The notes beneath the pieces were generated by a model, which did no database searches, had not been told where the DNA came from, and worked only from the letters and a program-made list of their open reading frames with translations. A stretch of 64,000 nucleotides of DNA from Actinernus sp. WN-2022 (Eukaryota; Cnidaria; Anthozoa; Actiniaria; Actinernidae), in the NCBI GenBank assembly GCA_030867875.1, contig JAOWCC010000655.1, positions 6,921,083-6,985,082 on the forward strand, in the 5' to 3' direction. Of the stretch, positions 16,917-26,659 are shown in pieces (position 1 is the stretch's first letter; each line of letters opens with the position of its first letter). A program made the translations under genes and the position numbers.

Positions 16917-16954
16917 GTTTTCTTGGAGGTCCTCTCGGGACCTGCCCGCTCTCG
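16917..16954 (+). other. Predicted optional early exon C (38 nt)
   Basis: The acceptor TTTTTTATAG and donor CTCG|GTAAGA bound 38 nt, which is not a multiple of three. Inclusion would shift the frame of a following phase-0 exon. It may therefore be an alternative leader or an off-switch, or it may be a false prediction. Confidence 0.3.
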
Positions 16955-17042
16955 GTAAGAGCGCCTCTTCAGAAACGAATTCCTCTAAAGCATTATTCAT
17001 ACCGTACCTCTTTTTAATTTTTAATTTTTATTTTTTTCTCAG

Positions 17043-17513
17043 TCCCGTGTTCACATTCATTTTTATACGCATGCTATGGTGTTGAGGATCACAGGCCTCC
17101 CCACAGAGATCCTCGCAAAAATTGGGGAATACGTTTGCAACCAACAGAGAATAGACCGGAGGAAGGCCGCCCATCAGAAGGAACTTAACCCTAGTTTATT
17201 CCTCTTAAAACATTTGACCGCAGTTGTCCGGGGAAACTACTCATGGGGAAACTCCCGCCAAACCATGGAGTTTGTACGAAATTTTAGCACGTTCACCGGC
17301 CCCCGCGCGGCCATGTACGTGGAACCCCTGACCGAATACACTTTTAATTGGTGCGTCTATTGCCACTCGAATATGACTGTCGCTCGTATCCACTGTAAGG
17401 AGGGACTCGTTTACTTCCGTTGCCCCCACCACCTAGTCTATTTGGATCTGGGAGACTGGGATGGTTGGGGACGCTTTCAGTGGCGTAAATTGTATTTTCA
17501 CATTGATTCATAG
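17043..17513 (+). CDS. F-box-like protein with Cys-rich C-terminal module
   Basis: The ATG at 17076 gives 145 aa, and the frame is open back to an acceptor (TTTTTTTCTCAG) at 17042 in phase 0. Residues 6-19 (ITGLPTEILAKIGEYV) match the start of an F-box, the Skp1-binding motif of SCF ubiquitin ligases. A CVYC...C...C pattern near residues 92-115, followed by HH, suggests a zinc site. A viral F-box protein would redirect host ubiquitin ligases; that role is inference. It is one of three alternative 3' exons in this region. The F-box covers only the first helix by eye, so a search is needed to confirm it. Confidence 0.6.
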   Translation, partial: SRVHIHFYTHAMVLRITGLPTEILAKIGEYVCNQQRIDRRKAAHQKELNPSLFLLKHLTAVVRGNYSWGNSRQTMEFVRNFSTFTGPRAAMYVEPLTEYTFNWCVYCHSNMTVARIHCKEGLVYFRCPHHLVYLDLGDWDGWGRFQWRKLYFHIDS

Positions 17514-17536
17514 TTTTCTATTTTTTATTTTTATAG

Positions 17537-17836
17537 TGTATATGGTGTGGTGGTGGTGGTGGTGGACTCGACCATGTACCTTTACCCCCCATGCCCTGTT
17601 GCAGAAGTGTATACTGCAAACCCTGTTTCATTTTGGCAATCGCGGATGCCTTAAAGACTAATGAACATCCTCGTTGTGGAGTCTGCTTTCAAAAAATGTG
17701 GCACCGTTTTTTTATTAGCTCGGGGAGCATAATTATTTTTAGACATGGCTCGACCTTAGCCAGTTTTCATTTGCCGTTATCTTCCTCGTTCCGAGAATAT
17801 TATTCTTATATTTATCCACTGAAAGCTTGGAAGTAG
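17537..17836 (+). CDS. RING-like zinc module, 3' exon 1 (99 codons)
   Basis: The exon begins right after a long T-rich tract and TATAG. In phase 0 it reads CIWC, a Gly run, then LPPMPCCRSVYCKPC and later CGVC. The Cys spacing (C-x2-C, CC-x4-C-x2-C, C-x2-C) is that of a RING-type zinc-binding fold with Cys replacing the usual His. No ATG lies before the first Cys pair, so the start must come from an upstream exon. The nearest internal ATG (17591) would lose the CIWC ligands. It ends at 17836. The tail (FFISSGSIIIFRHGSTL) is shared with the next exon. An E3 ligase role is inference. Confidence 0.6.
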   Translation, partial: CIWCGGGGGGLDHVPLPPMPCCRSVYCKPCFILAIADALKTNEHPRCGVCFQKMWHRFFISSGSIIIFRHGSTLASFHLPLSSSFREYYSYIYPLKAWK

Positions 17837-17909
17837 GGGAGTCTTATTGCCATGGAGAAAAATGTATTATCCTCGCCAATCTTTTTATTTTTTATTTTTA
17901 TTTTTATAG

Positions 17910-18176
17910 TGTATTATCTGTGGAGACCTCCCCAACAACCAGATACCATCCCTCCCGTGCTGCGGGGAACAAGTGTGCACTCCCTGTTTTATAAGATTCG
18001 TAGCAAGGTCTCTCAAGTACGATAGGATACCTTTGTGTTATTGCTGTTTAAGTCGGATCGAGCATTCTTTTTTTCTTAGGGCAGGCTCCATTATTTTATT
18101 CAATCACATGGACACGTTAGGGGTTGTGACGTTACCCTTGCCAAGACATCACGCAACCCGTTACAATATGATTTGA
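17910..18176 (+). CDS. RING-like zinc module, 3' exon 2 (88 aa)
   Basis: This is a paralogue of the preceding exon. It reads CIICGDLPNN, LPCCGEQVCTPCF and CYCC with the same Cys spacing, then FFLRAGSIILFNHMDTL, and stops at 18176. It follows a T-rich tract ending TTTTTATAG and begins with TGT in phase 0, exactly as the first RING exon does. Without an upstream exon the only ATG (17973) is inside the zinc module. Together the two exons look like alternative C termini for a common short head. Function in ubiquitin ligation is inferred from the cysteine pattern. Confidence 0.6.
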   Translation, partial: CIICGDLPNNQIPSLPCCGEQVCTPCFIRFVARSLKYDRIPLCYCCLSRIEHSFFLRAGSIILFNHMDTLGVVTLPLPRHHATRYNMI

Positions 18177-18280
18177 CATTTGACATTTTTCTCCATGGCA
18201 ATTTCCCTTTTCCTATTTTTATACATTTTTAAAACAATTTGCTTATAATTAAAATTTTCAAATATATTTCAACTATAATA

Positions 18281-18406
18281 GGGCAATGGCCCAACTCATT
18301 GTAATTTTTTAGCTATAAAATAGGGCGATGGCCCAACTCACTGTATTTTTTAATTATAAAATAGGGCGATGGCCCCAACAATTCATGTCAAATAGGGCAA
18401 TGGCCC
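18281..18406. repeat. Four copies of GGGCRATGGCCC
   Basis: Near-palindromic dodecamers occur at 18281, 18323, 18364 and 18395, in AT-rich spacers with CTATAAAATA before two of them. They lie just after the last RING exon. The spacing of 31-42 nt suggests protein-binding sites, or a hairpin-prone 3' region. Confidence 0.55.
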
Positions 18407-18830
18407 AAACAAAACACCATGTAATTTCACTCTCTCTCTCCCTACGGGGCCCCGAAATAGGGCCCCTTGTAAATAGTGTATATATTTTTTATTATTATTA
18501 TTATTGTAACATTATTATATTATGAAAGATTTGGAAACAAAGTTGTTTTTACCAAACACATGCCTTTTTTATTGTCTCCAATAGTGGTTGAATCACATAA
18601 AACCATAAGGTATTATTACATAGTGGTTGCTTCCTATAAGACCACAAGGGTAAAAATCCCGGGGGTCCGGTTTGTCCCCAAAATCTAGGTCTTCTCGGCT
18701 CCATGGGTCCCGGGCTATCACTAGGAGGGGGGAGGGCGGGGACCCACGGTCATTGTACCCACAGGGGATTCGTAGGGAATCAGGGGTGTCAGTGTAGTCT
18801 CTGGGGGACCCCCAGGGGCGCCCCCAGGGG
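18407..18830. other. Spacer between RING region and terminal repeats
   Basis: No credible coding sequence. It contains a CT run, a ggggcccc palindrome pair near 18447-18470, an ATT microsatellite near 18490, and a GC-rich stretch from 18655. No clear poly(A) signal for the RING exons was noticed. Confidence 0.4.
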
Positions 18831-18885
18831 TGTCCCCGGTGGGGTCCCCGGTGGGGTCCCCGGTGGGGTCCCCGGTGGGGGGCCC
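18831..18885. repeat. G/C-rich 15-bp tandem repeat
   Basis: About four head-to-tail copies of a ggtggggtccccg-type unit, each internally near-palindromic (GGGG/CCCC). It borders the promoter-module array on the left. Confidence 0.7.
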
Positions 18886-18919
18886 AGTGGGGGTCCCTGT
18901 GGCCTCTCCGCGGGGGACT

Positions 18920-19356
18920 CCTGAGCCCGTAGTGGATCTATAAATCCCAACCAATCCTGAGCCCGTAGTGGATCTATAAATCCCGACCAATCCTGAGCCT
19001 GTAGTGGATCTATAAATCCCGACCAATCCCAGCCCCGTAGTGGATCTATAAATCCCGACCAATCCTGAGCCTGTATTGGATCTATAAATCCCGACCAATC
19101 CCAGCCCCGTAGTGGATCTATAATCCCGACCAATCCTGAGCCTGTATTGGATCTATAAATCCCGACCAATCCCAGCCCCGTAGTGGATCTATAATCCCGG
19201 CCAATCAGGAGCCTGTATTGGATCTATAACAGCGGCAGCCAATCCGCAGCCTGCCTAAGATCTATAACCGAGGAGGCGGGGCCTGTGACGTCACACAACC
19301 TGTGACGTCACAGATTTGCTCTCGACCAATCAGGAGAGGGTATATGATCTATATAG
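18920..19356 (+). promoter_or_regulatory. Tandem array of about ten CCAATC-TATA promoter modules
   Basis: CCAATC starts at 18951, 18987, 19023, 19059, 19095, 19130, 19166, 19201, 19239 and 19326. Each is followed 23 nt later by CTATAA or CTATAT. The period is 35-38 bp until the last unit. The units are close relatives of the F-box/RING promoter (same GGATCTATAA context). The last unit (CCAATC 19326, CTATATAG 19349) is preceded by two TGACGTCA sites and looks like a complete rightward promoter. What it would transcribe is unclear. Confidence 0.75.
19286..19310. promoter_or_regulatory. Two perfect CRE sites (TGACGTCA)
   Basis: Palindromic CREB/ATF sites occur at 19286-19293 and 19303-19310, each within a TGTGACGTCACA context, 17 bp apart. 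They lie just before the last CCAAT/TATA module. Adenovirus early promoters use the same site type, so host ATF/CREB control is plausible. Confidence 0.65.
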
Positions 19357-19399
19357 GGCCCCCTTACTACTCACACTTGTTGTAGGTTTTGTCCATTGC

Positions 19400-19917
19400 A
19401 ATCAAACAGTTCTTTGCTACCTGCCCCTTTCTCTCTCAACGATAACACACTATTTCCTTTGCTGTGGTTCTTGGTCGGCTTTCTCCGAAATTCTCCATTT
19501 TCTTTATCTCAACTGTATGCGATTATATATTATACGACTGAAATAACATCATGTGATTATATATTAATATCATACGATTTCCCAAAGACAGTTCAAAATC
19601 AAGTCAATTAAGAAACCCAGGTAATGTTATAAAGTCACTCAAGTTTGATCAGCTATTATACGAGTTCCCAAAGACAGTTCAAAATCATGGTAGATAACTT
19701 TATCCACTGGATAAATCAATTCAGCTCTTTCTGTGAAAGGTAAATATTCACTCAATTGCTGTGGCTGATTATATTTGTAATTTAACCCGCTGGTGAGTAG
19801 AGACAATATATTGTTACAAGTGCTAGCCATACATACTGTATGCTGCTGATACTCAAACAAGAAAGTCATGTCTATACCAGTCGTTTGATGCGATATCTTT
19901 CCTATTGTTAGCATCAA
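19400..19917. other. Junction region and cellular repeat sequence
   Basis: AT-rich sequence without a credible gene. A 21-bp segment (cccaaagacagttcaaaatc plus one base) occurs twice, near 19578 and 19665. The text around 19690-19715 (tatccactggataaat) resembles a repeat common in anthozoan genomes, from memory. Confidence 0.35.
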
Positions 19918-20560
19918 TGGTCATGTGACCTAATCCAAACACCCTAACCATCATCAACGAGTGCTCACTGATTTAGGGTTTTTAGAGCTAGTCACTAAAT
20001 TTTGATATTTATGGATAGATCACTGCATGAACAACACAAAAATAATGCTGCTTCAATGGTCATGTGAGATAATGCAAACCCTACCCCTACATTTAAAAAC
20101 ACCCTAACCGTCAACAACGGGTGCTCAATGATTTAGGTTTTTTAGAGCTAGTCACTAAATTCGATATTTAGGGCTAGATCATTGCATGAACAACACAAAA
20201 CTGATAATGCTGCTTCAATGGTCATGTGAGCTAATCCAAACCCTCTACCCCTACATTTAAAAACATCCTAACCATCAACAACGGGTGCTCACTGATTTAG
20301 GGTTTTTAGAGCTAGTCACTAAATCTGATATTTAGGGCTAGATCACTGCATGAACAACACAAAAATAATGCTGCTTCAATGGTCATGTGAGCTAATCCAA
20401 ACCCCCTACCCCTACATTTAAAATTACTCAAACCGTCAACAACGGGTGCTCACTAATTTAGGGGTTTTAGAGCTATATCAACACAGAAAAATAATGCTTC
20501 TTTAATGATCCTACAATAATTTTATACTCCAAACCCTAAGCCGACATTTAAATAAACCTT
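19918..20560. repeat. Tandem repeat, about 160-bp unit with telomere-like CCCTAA words
   Basis: Units start with tggtcatgtgag near 19918, 20057, 20219 and 20380, plus a diverged fifth near 20497. Each contains aaacaccctaacc, caacaacgggtgctcac and tttagggtttttagagctag. A related array lies at 44240-44960. The CCCTAA/TTAGGG words are part of a longer unit, so this is satellite-like DNA, not a telomere. Confidence 0.75.
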
Positions 20561-20844
20561 AACTTCAGTAAACAAGTTCCCTTTTTAGAATCTTGGAAAC
20601 AAATAAACCAGTTTGAAAATTTTGACCTGGTTTAAAATTGTTAAACCAATGTTTTTTAAACAACAACATGCGTGTGCTTTGTGTATAGGTGTCCCGACCG
20701 AAACATTAAAATATATTCTCGTAAACTGGCTACCTGGCACATTTAGCCCTCTAAGGTTTTTAGGTTGCCAGTACCCCTAATCTTTTTATCATGTGTTTCT
20801 GTAAATCATCTATGTTTTCCTTTGGCGCACATGGTTACATCATT

Positions 20845-21240
20845 TGCAGCTACAAAACCAACATTCTCAAGGCTATTGATAGTGATACAAGGGCTCTGCC
20901 GGCAAAACATACACACATTGTTTTCAGTCTCTTAACTTGTCGATGCATATGCAACTGGCTCACTTGCATCACTACTACATGTGGCACTACCACTGTCAAT
21001 GGCTAGATATGCGATTATGGGTTGATCGGTTGACCTTTTCCCTTGTACTATGATTAAAACAAGAGGTAACCTTTGTATGTGTATAAAGGTATTGAAATGT
21101 AATACTAATTCTCATCTGAAATGAAGGAACTTTTGCTTCTTTTAATGAAATGCATGTGCAGTTTTCCTTTCTAAGCTTATGTAAATGTTAGAAAGCAATA
21201 ACAATACATTCAGCAATCCTTATCTCTCATAGCTTTTTAG
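20845..21240. repeat. Dispersed repeat, copy 1
   Basis: About 390 bp closely matching 41608-42022 in the same orientation. Shared text includes aaggctattgatagtgayac, gggctctgccggcaaaacat and ctcttatctctcatag-like ends. No coding capacity was recognised. It is probably a non-autonomous transposon copy. Confidence 0.7.
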
Positions 21241-23661
21241 TTGTCCGTTTTTGAAGAAAAAATACTTCTTTTGGAGATTGTTGTAGGTAACCTCCTGTAC
21301 GTCATAAAGGTCAGCCAATATGATGTTCAGCAAGTGACGACCAACCACCATTGCTGGAACCTTCAGCTTGTTGTTGTACGAGAATAGACATTCAATTCCG
21401 AGGTGATGGACTACAGACGTGGTGATGTGGTGAAATGGCGGCGGACGATTCGTTACCGTGGAGGCAGAGGTACAACCAATTCCGCGAAAGCCACGTCTTC
21501 TAGTGAAGCTGTTTTCAACGTTGGAATTCATTCCCAAGTTAGTGATGTCTAGTGCCAGTTCTAGTTGGGATGCCTTCCAGGCCCTTTGAAATCCCCTTTG
21601 GTACATAAAAGTTTGCAATTCCTTTAGTTGGCCAATGAGGTGACTTGCAATTCTTTGGAGTGTTAGGGTGAAGGCTGGTGGTTTCCTTGATGGGGATGAG
21701 TGCTGCGTTGCATGCCACGAAGTTTTGCAGAGCATTGATGTGAATGAAATCTGGAGCTGAGAAGAACTGAGGAATCCTGTTCCCCTCAAATAGCGTTACG
21801 ATTTCGAATCTTGCCTGAAAGGGAATTCTCAACTTCAGAGCTAGGTCCTCCATGTGCTGCGTGTAATCTTCACAGGAGTTTAACAATGACTTGTTGGTGC
21901 ATTTGATGAAAATTGGATGTTGTTTTGTGTTCACCATGTGATTGTTTGGTGTGTCACAATAGAGCTGTATGAAGGTGACGTCGTTCGGGACTGAAGCTCT
22001 TGACCGAAGTGTAATGGTTGCCAGTTTAGGTTGCTCTGGTAATTGACTGCCTCTGTTATGCCCAATACACTGTAGAGATTACCCCTAGATCCATGGTAAG
22101 TATTGGTTATGGTTAGTATTCCACTGAATCTTCAGTGCGATGGGTGTCAGGTGGTGGACTGTGGTGGACTGTGGTAGGGTTACCATGGTTACCTCCTTGT
22201 GCCTGGACTGTTGTGTCTGGCACATATACCTTTACAGCACCTAATCCCAAGCTCATCTATTGGTGATGAGTTTAATTATTTTTATTTATTTATTTTACTT
22301 TTAATAATAAATTATATGAAACAACTTGTTAGTCGACTAAGCATATAATGTGTATTATAATTTTTTTATTCTTGATTCGTAAAAAAACACGACCATGTAG
22401 ACCCTATGCATAAGTCCTGGTAACTAGCATGTCAACGAGGCCAGTAGGGTTTTATATCGCCTTATTCATGTTTGTGCTTATGTCACTAACGACGTTTATA
22501 AGCCATGTTTGACAAGAAATGAATGGAAGGTTTGGTTTTGATATTTAGAAACCTTTAGTTCGTACAGGAAGAATGAAATCCCGACTAATTTTTTGAAACT
22601 TTGAATGATAAACGAAGGTGAAATTTACGTAAGCTTCATCCATTTCTTATATTCATTCTCATACTTATGCATGATGGAACTTCAGTGAAATCGCCCTCGC
22701 TCCATAATCCACTGCCGATTCCAGTTTGGATCATTCTTCTGAGCTCTGCAGAAGAGCACGTTTTCTTGGCTGGTTTCGTGTTGTCGATCCAGTTGTAGAC
22801 GAAAATGGTCTGCCTCACATTGTATCTGTGCCTCAATTTAGGTGTTGTTGTTGGTGGTAGAGGTGTTGGTAGAGCATGACACTCGTGGTGGAGTGGGCGT
22901 CGTTAGTGTTCGTGGTGTTAGTTTAGCCTTCCGGAATAATGGTGGTTGAGTGGGTAGGTTGGGGTTGATGTTGGCTGTAGTTGTTCATCATCGGTTGTTG
23001 GTGTGGTGTACCTTCGGTTTTGGGATGGGGATGGGCTGATTACAGTTGGCCATTTTTGGGGTTGTTGGCATGGTATTTCCTGCAGATCTTGAAGTTGTTG
23101 TTGAACGTGTACGAATCTAACGTTGGTTTTCTGAGTTTGTTTCTGGTTGGCCTTAACCAGCTGGGCGGGACCCAGCCGGCTCTGCGTCTCCACAAGCTCT
23201 GGCGGGTGGTCAATGAAACTTTCCTCCATGGCTTGAATTGCATCTTCGAATAAGCGTTCTGGGCTCCTTTAGCCCAAATCCCCTCCAGACATGCGATGTA
23301 TGACGAGCGAGTCCTCATCAGTCAACTGAAGCTCCTCCTCTGTGATGGCCGAAATCCAATCTTGGCTATCGTCGCCAGTACCTCTACCAAGTCTTCTGTT
23401 CCAGAATGGGATGAAGAGTCTGTCATTCAAAGCCACTAAGTGATTGGTGTTGCACACAGGATCCAGAGGGGCGAAGGGTGCACTCCAGTAGCCAGGCAAC
23501 ATAGGGCAGATTTTCGGTAGTACAGCAGATCTGCAAGTGCGAGGCCAGCCCGAGGAGTTGTGTCTCTCCCACAAGCTTCCGCGGCCAGCCATGTGCGAAT
23601 ACCATGCTCGCATCAGAGAACGAAGGCATGTCAAGTACCATGATGTTACCGAACATGTCAA
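21220..23661 (-). pseudogene. Unassigned coding-like segments on the minus strand
   Basis: Several minus-strand frames of 65-190 codons lie in order: about 23661-23269, 23229-22918, 22836-22636 and 21937-21220. The last is split over two frames. Pieces look protein-like (for example NRPPPFHHITTSVVHHLG and VALNDRLFIPFWNRRLGRG), but I recognise no domain. The frame changes suggest a decayed transposon gene or unspliced exons. The 21.94-22.63 kb stretch between them shows nothing clear. Confidence 0.3.
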
Positions 23662-24796
23662 CCTACCTTAAATTTTCACAGGTTGGAGTCCCACAGGTGA
23701 TTGCCTATTCGGAGTCGTGCACCCAAACACTTGCCTTTAGTAACGAAACGAAAACTTGCGGTCAATAAAAGCGCGTATATCTCCTACAACGTTTAATATG
23801 GCAATGTCAATGAAAATACCAGTGTATATTTCTTTCTAGAAAGAAAAGAAAATGACTGACTTTTATTTATGTTTATAGCCTCTTTCATAAACGATGAAAA
23901 CTGGTATTTCGTCGATAATGATATTGAACAGAAGATTACATGGCCGCTTGGACATACCAATGTTATGTTCCCGTGTTCGCTGCGCTCACTCGTAAGATAT
24001 TTTGCCAACACTCGAAGAGTAAATCCGTATCTCCATGCGGCCATGTAATACCAACTCTATTCATATTTCCTAATTTCATATTTTTCTTAAATACAAGATA
24101 GGTGGCAAAATCACCGATACAAAGTACAGTTATATCACATACGTTTACAAAAAGTCATATCTATACCGGCATGGTTGTCGTTGTATAATAAACGATTCCT
24201 GGGTTGATGGCACAAAGAACTATTTTACCATTGAACTATTCATTTGACACGTAGAGAATCAACAGAGCGTTTTCCATTGATGTCGACAGCAAACATTTGA
24301 TCTATTGTCTGAGAAAATGAATCACGTTTTTGGCAGGTTATCAATTGCCGAGATTTACACTTCCTCCCGTTTGGTTGCTTGTTTTACTTGCACCTGCGAT
24401 TGGCTCTGCAGTTACTTTAGTTTTGGTTTTACTATAAACACTCGATTGAAAACCGATCTATTTGTGAGAAATAAATAAACATTAGGTGCACTTTAAGCTA
24501 AAAAAAACATAGTTGAGGGGACCTATACAAAACAAATTAATGCTCAGGACGTGAAAGAAATCGTTGCTTATCACAAACGATTTGGGCAGACGCCATTAGA
24601 ATCTTAACGAGTGTTTCAATTTTAAGTGTGTTGGACATGGTTCGAACCAAATTAAACGTCAGTCTTCCCCTTTTCCTCCCACCACCACAACCTTTTAGTT
24701 CATACAGTATGCTAAATCAAGCTTGGTTGGGTATATCACGAGTACATATCAACTGGCCCTTTCTATTTTTTTAACACTTGTATAATCCACACAAAT
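23662..24796. other. Intergenic, with a short inverted-repeat element
   Basis: A 115-bp segment at 23935-24049 is bounded by perfect inverted ATTACATGGCCGC and so looks like a small MITE. The rest, to 24796, is AT-rich with no feature I can support. Confidence 0.4.
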
Positions 24797-24943
24797 CGAT
24801 TAAGGTATGCCAACCTCTGTGGGAAGCGAGTAGTAGCTGATGTTTCGAGCACTACCTAAGAGTAAAAAAGGCCCTTTTGATGAAGAGCTGGTGTTCGAAA
24901 CATCATCCCACAAGAGGTTGGCATACCTTAATCAATCGACTCG
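24797..24943. repeat. Fold-back hairpin element
   Basis: The arms ATTAAGGTATGCCAACCTCT...TGATGTTTCGAGCAC and their complement (gtgttcgaaacatca ... agaggttggcataccttaat) face each other across about 50 bp. The right arm is repeated at the start of each later copy of the 560-bp repeat. Confidence 0.65.
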
Positions 24944-26566
24944 AGTTTATTATTTACCGCTGATGAAGATCAACACTAGTTTTTACAGGAACTAATGATT
25001 CACCCATCGTATCTTCCTATTTTTGACGTGCCATTGTTAGTGTATTGAAAAGAAGAACCGATGCTAACCTGACTTGTGGAAGAGTTGTGCTTTATCAATG
25101 CTGGCTTCTCGGCTGTCGTCGTCCTCTTGTTACTTTGGGGTAAAGTCATCTAAAAACGCTTGAATGTAGTCCAAGTCCTGAAATGTGGAGAACTCTCTAG
25201 GTTTGAACAGCCGATCTGTAAGCAAATCATACTTGATGACGCAAGGCATGTCGTACAGTCTCAGCTTAAAATTGAATTTGTTTCGCTCCTCTGGCAAGCG
25301 GCTGAGCGGCAAGGAAGAAAGTGCTCTTGGTTCGGTAAGGAAAGCACTAAAACCTTCTAGCGCTGGAAGAGCCTGCTCCATCCATGGTGTTTCAGAGTCG
25401 CTTTCGAGATGTGTTGCGATGTTGGCGCCTCATCGAATGTCCCATGGTGTTCGAAACATCATCCCACAAGAGGTTGGCATACCTTAATCAATCGACTCGA
25501 GTTTATTATTTACCGCCGACGAAGATCAACACTAGTTTTTACAGGAACTAATGATTCACGCATCGTATCTTCCTATTTTTGACGTGCCATTGTTAGTGTA
25601 TTGAAAAGAAGAACCGATGCTAACCTGACTTGTGGAAGAGTTGTTCTTTATCAATGCTGGCTTCTCGGCTGTCGTCGTCCTCTTGTGACTTTGGGGTAAA
25701 GTCATCTAAAACCGCTTGAATGTAGTCCAGGTCCTGAAATGTGGAGAACTCTCTAGGTTGTTTGAACAGCCGATCTGTAAGGAAAATCATACTTGATGAC
25801 GCAAGGCATGTCGTACAGTCTCAGCTTAAAATTGAATTTGTTTCGCTCCTCTGGCAAGCGGCTGAGCGGCAAGGAAGAAAGTGCTCTTGGTTCGGTAAGG
25901 AAAGCACTAAAACCTTCTAGCGCTGGAAGAGCCTGCTCCATCCATGGTGTTTCAGAGTCGCTTTCGAGATGTGTTGCGATGTTGGCGCCTCATCGAATGT
26001 CCCATGGTGTTCGAAACATCATCCCACAAGAGGTTGGCATACCTTAATCAATCGACTCGAGTTTATTATTTACCGCCGACGAAGATCAACACTAGTTTTT
26101 ACAGGAACTAATGATTCACGCATCGTATCTTCCTATTTTTGACGTGCCATTGTTAGTGTATTGAAAAGAAGAACCGATGCTAACCTGACTTGTGGAAGAG
26201 TTGTTCTTTATCAATGCTGGCTTCTCGGCTGTCGTCGTCCTCTTGTGACTTTGGGGTAAAGTCATCTAAAACCGCTTGAATGTAGTCCAGGTCCTGAAAT
26301 GTGGAGAACTCTCTAGGTTGTTTGAACAGCCGATCTGTAAGGAAAATCATACTTGATGACGCAAGGCATGTCGTACAGTCTCAGCTTAAAATTGAATTTG
26401 TTTCGCTCCTCTGGCAAGCGGCTGAGCGGCAAGGAAGAAAGTGCTCTTGGTTCGGTAAGGAAAGCACTAAAACCGTCTAGCGCTGGAAGCGCCGGCTCCA
26501 TCCATGGTGTTTCGGAGCCGCTTTCGAGGTGTGTGTTGCGATGTTGGCGCCTCATCGAATGTCCCA
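24891..26566. repeat. Three tandem copies of a 0.56-kb unit containing an exon-like frame
   Basis: Unit starts (gtgttcgaaacatcatccc) are at 24891, 25447 and 26007, giving periods of 556 and 560 bp. The copies are nearly identical. Each carries the same minus-strand frame (TEPRALSSLPLSRLPEERNK and FNFKLRLYDMPCVIKYD). The first copy continues to a downstream stop, while copies two and three carry a small insertion that changes the frame. The third copy diverges after about 26566. Confidence 0.85.
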
Positions 26567-26651
26567 CGATTTCTTTGGTCAGTAGATCTGCCAACTGCAG
26601 GGTATTTTCAGTTGCCCGATCCAATTGCCTGTTGAAAGAACATTTCACCAT
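25130..26651 (-). pseudogene. Triplicated exon-like coding segment, unknown protein
   Basis: The minus-strand frame at 26651-26313 extends furthest upstream and includes a possible acceptor (TTCTTTCAACAG) at about 26628. Two further copies lie at 25941-25753 and 25381-25130. The product is not recognised. A candidate upstream exon on the same strand near 27180-27265 (acidic, ending at GCAG|GTAAAG) could belong to the same gene. It may be a host gene with an internal tandem duplication. Confidence 0.35.
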
Positions 26652-26659
26652 TATCGTTC

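Larger units (their letters stand above)
1..19400. mobile_element. Integrated adintovirus / Polinton (Maverick)-type element, left end outside window
   Basis: The stretch carries the hallmark set of Polintons/adintoviruses: protein-primed polymerase B, DDE integrase, adenain-like cysteine protease, FtsK/HerA-like ATPase, major capsid and penton-like proteins. All main frames are open with no internal stops, so this is a fresh copy. The right limit is placed near 19.4 kb, where GC-rich, repeat-structured sequence with promoter modules gives way to AT-rich sequence full of cellular repeats. I could not see a terminal inverted repeat or target duplication because the left end is missing, so the exact right end is uncertain by a few hundred bases. 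Confidence 0.88.

Noticed and set aside
18721..19169. Frames of 125-126 codons with GLVGIYRSTTGS repeats
   Set aside because: They translate the promoter-module array in two frames equally. Periodicity is at the DNA motif level and there is no codon logic.
18951..19245. CRISPR-like array of 36-bp units
   Set aside because: There are no unique spacers. The whole unit repeats with scattered changes and contains CCAAT and TATA boxes in eukaryotic DNA.
19918..20560. Interstitial telomere
   Set aside because: CCCTAA words are embedded in a 160-bp unit and are not head-to-tail hexamers.
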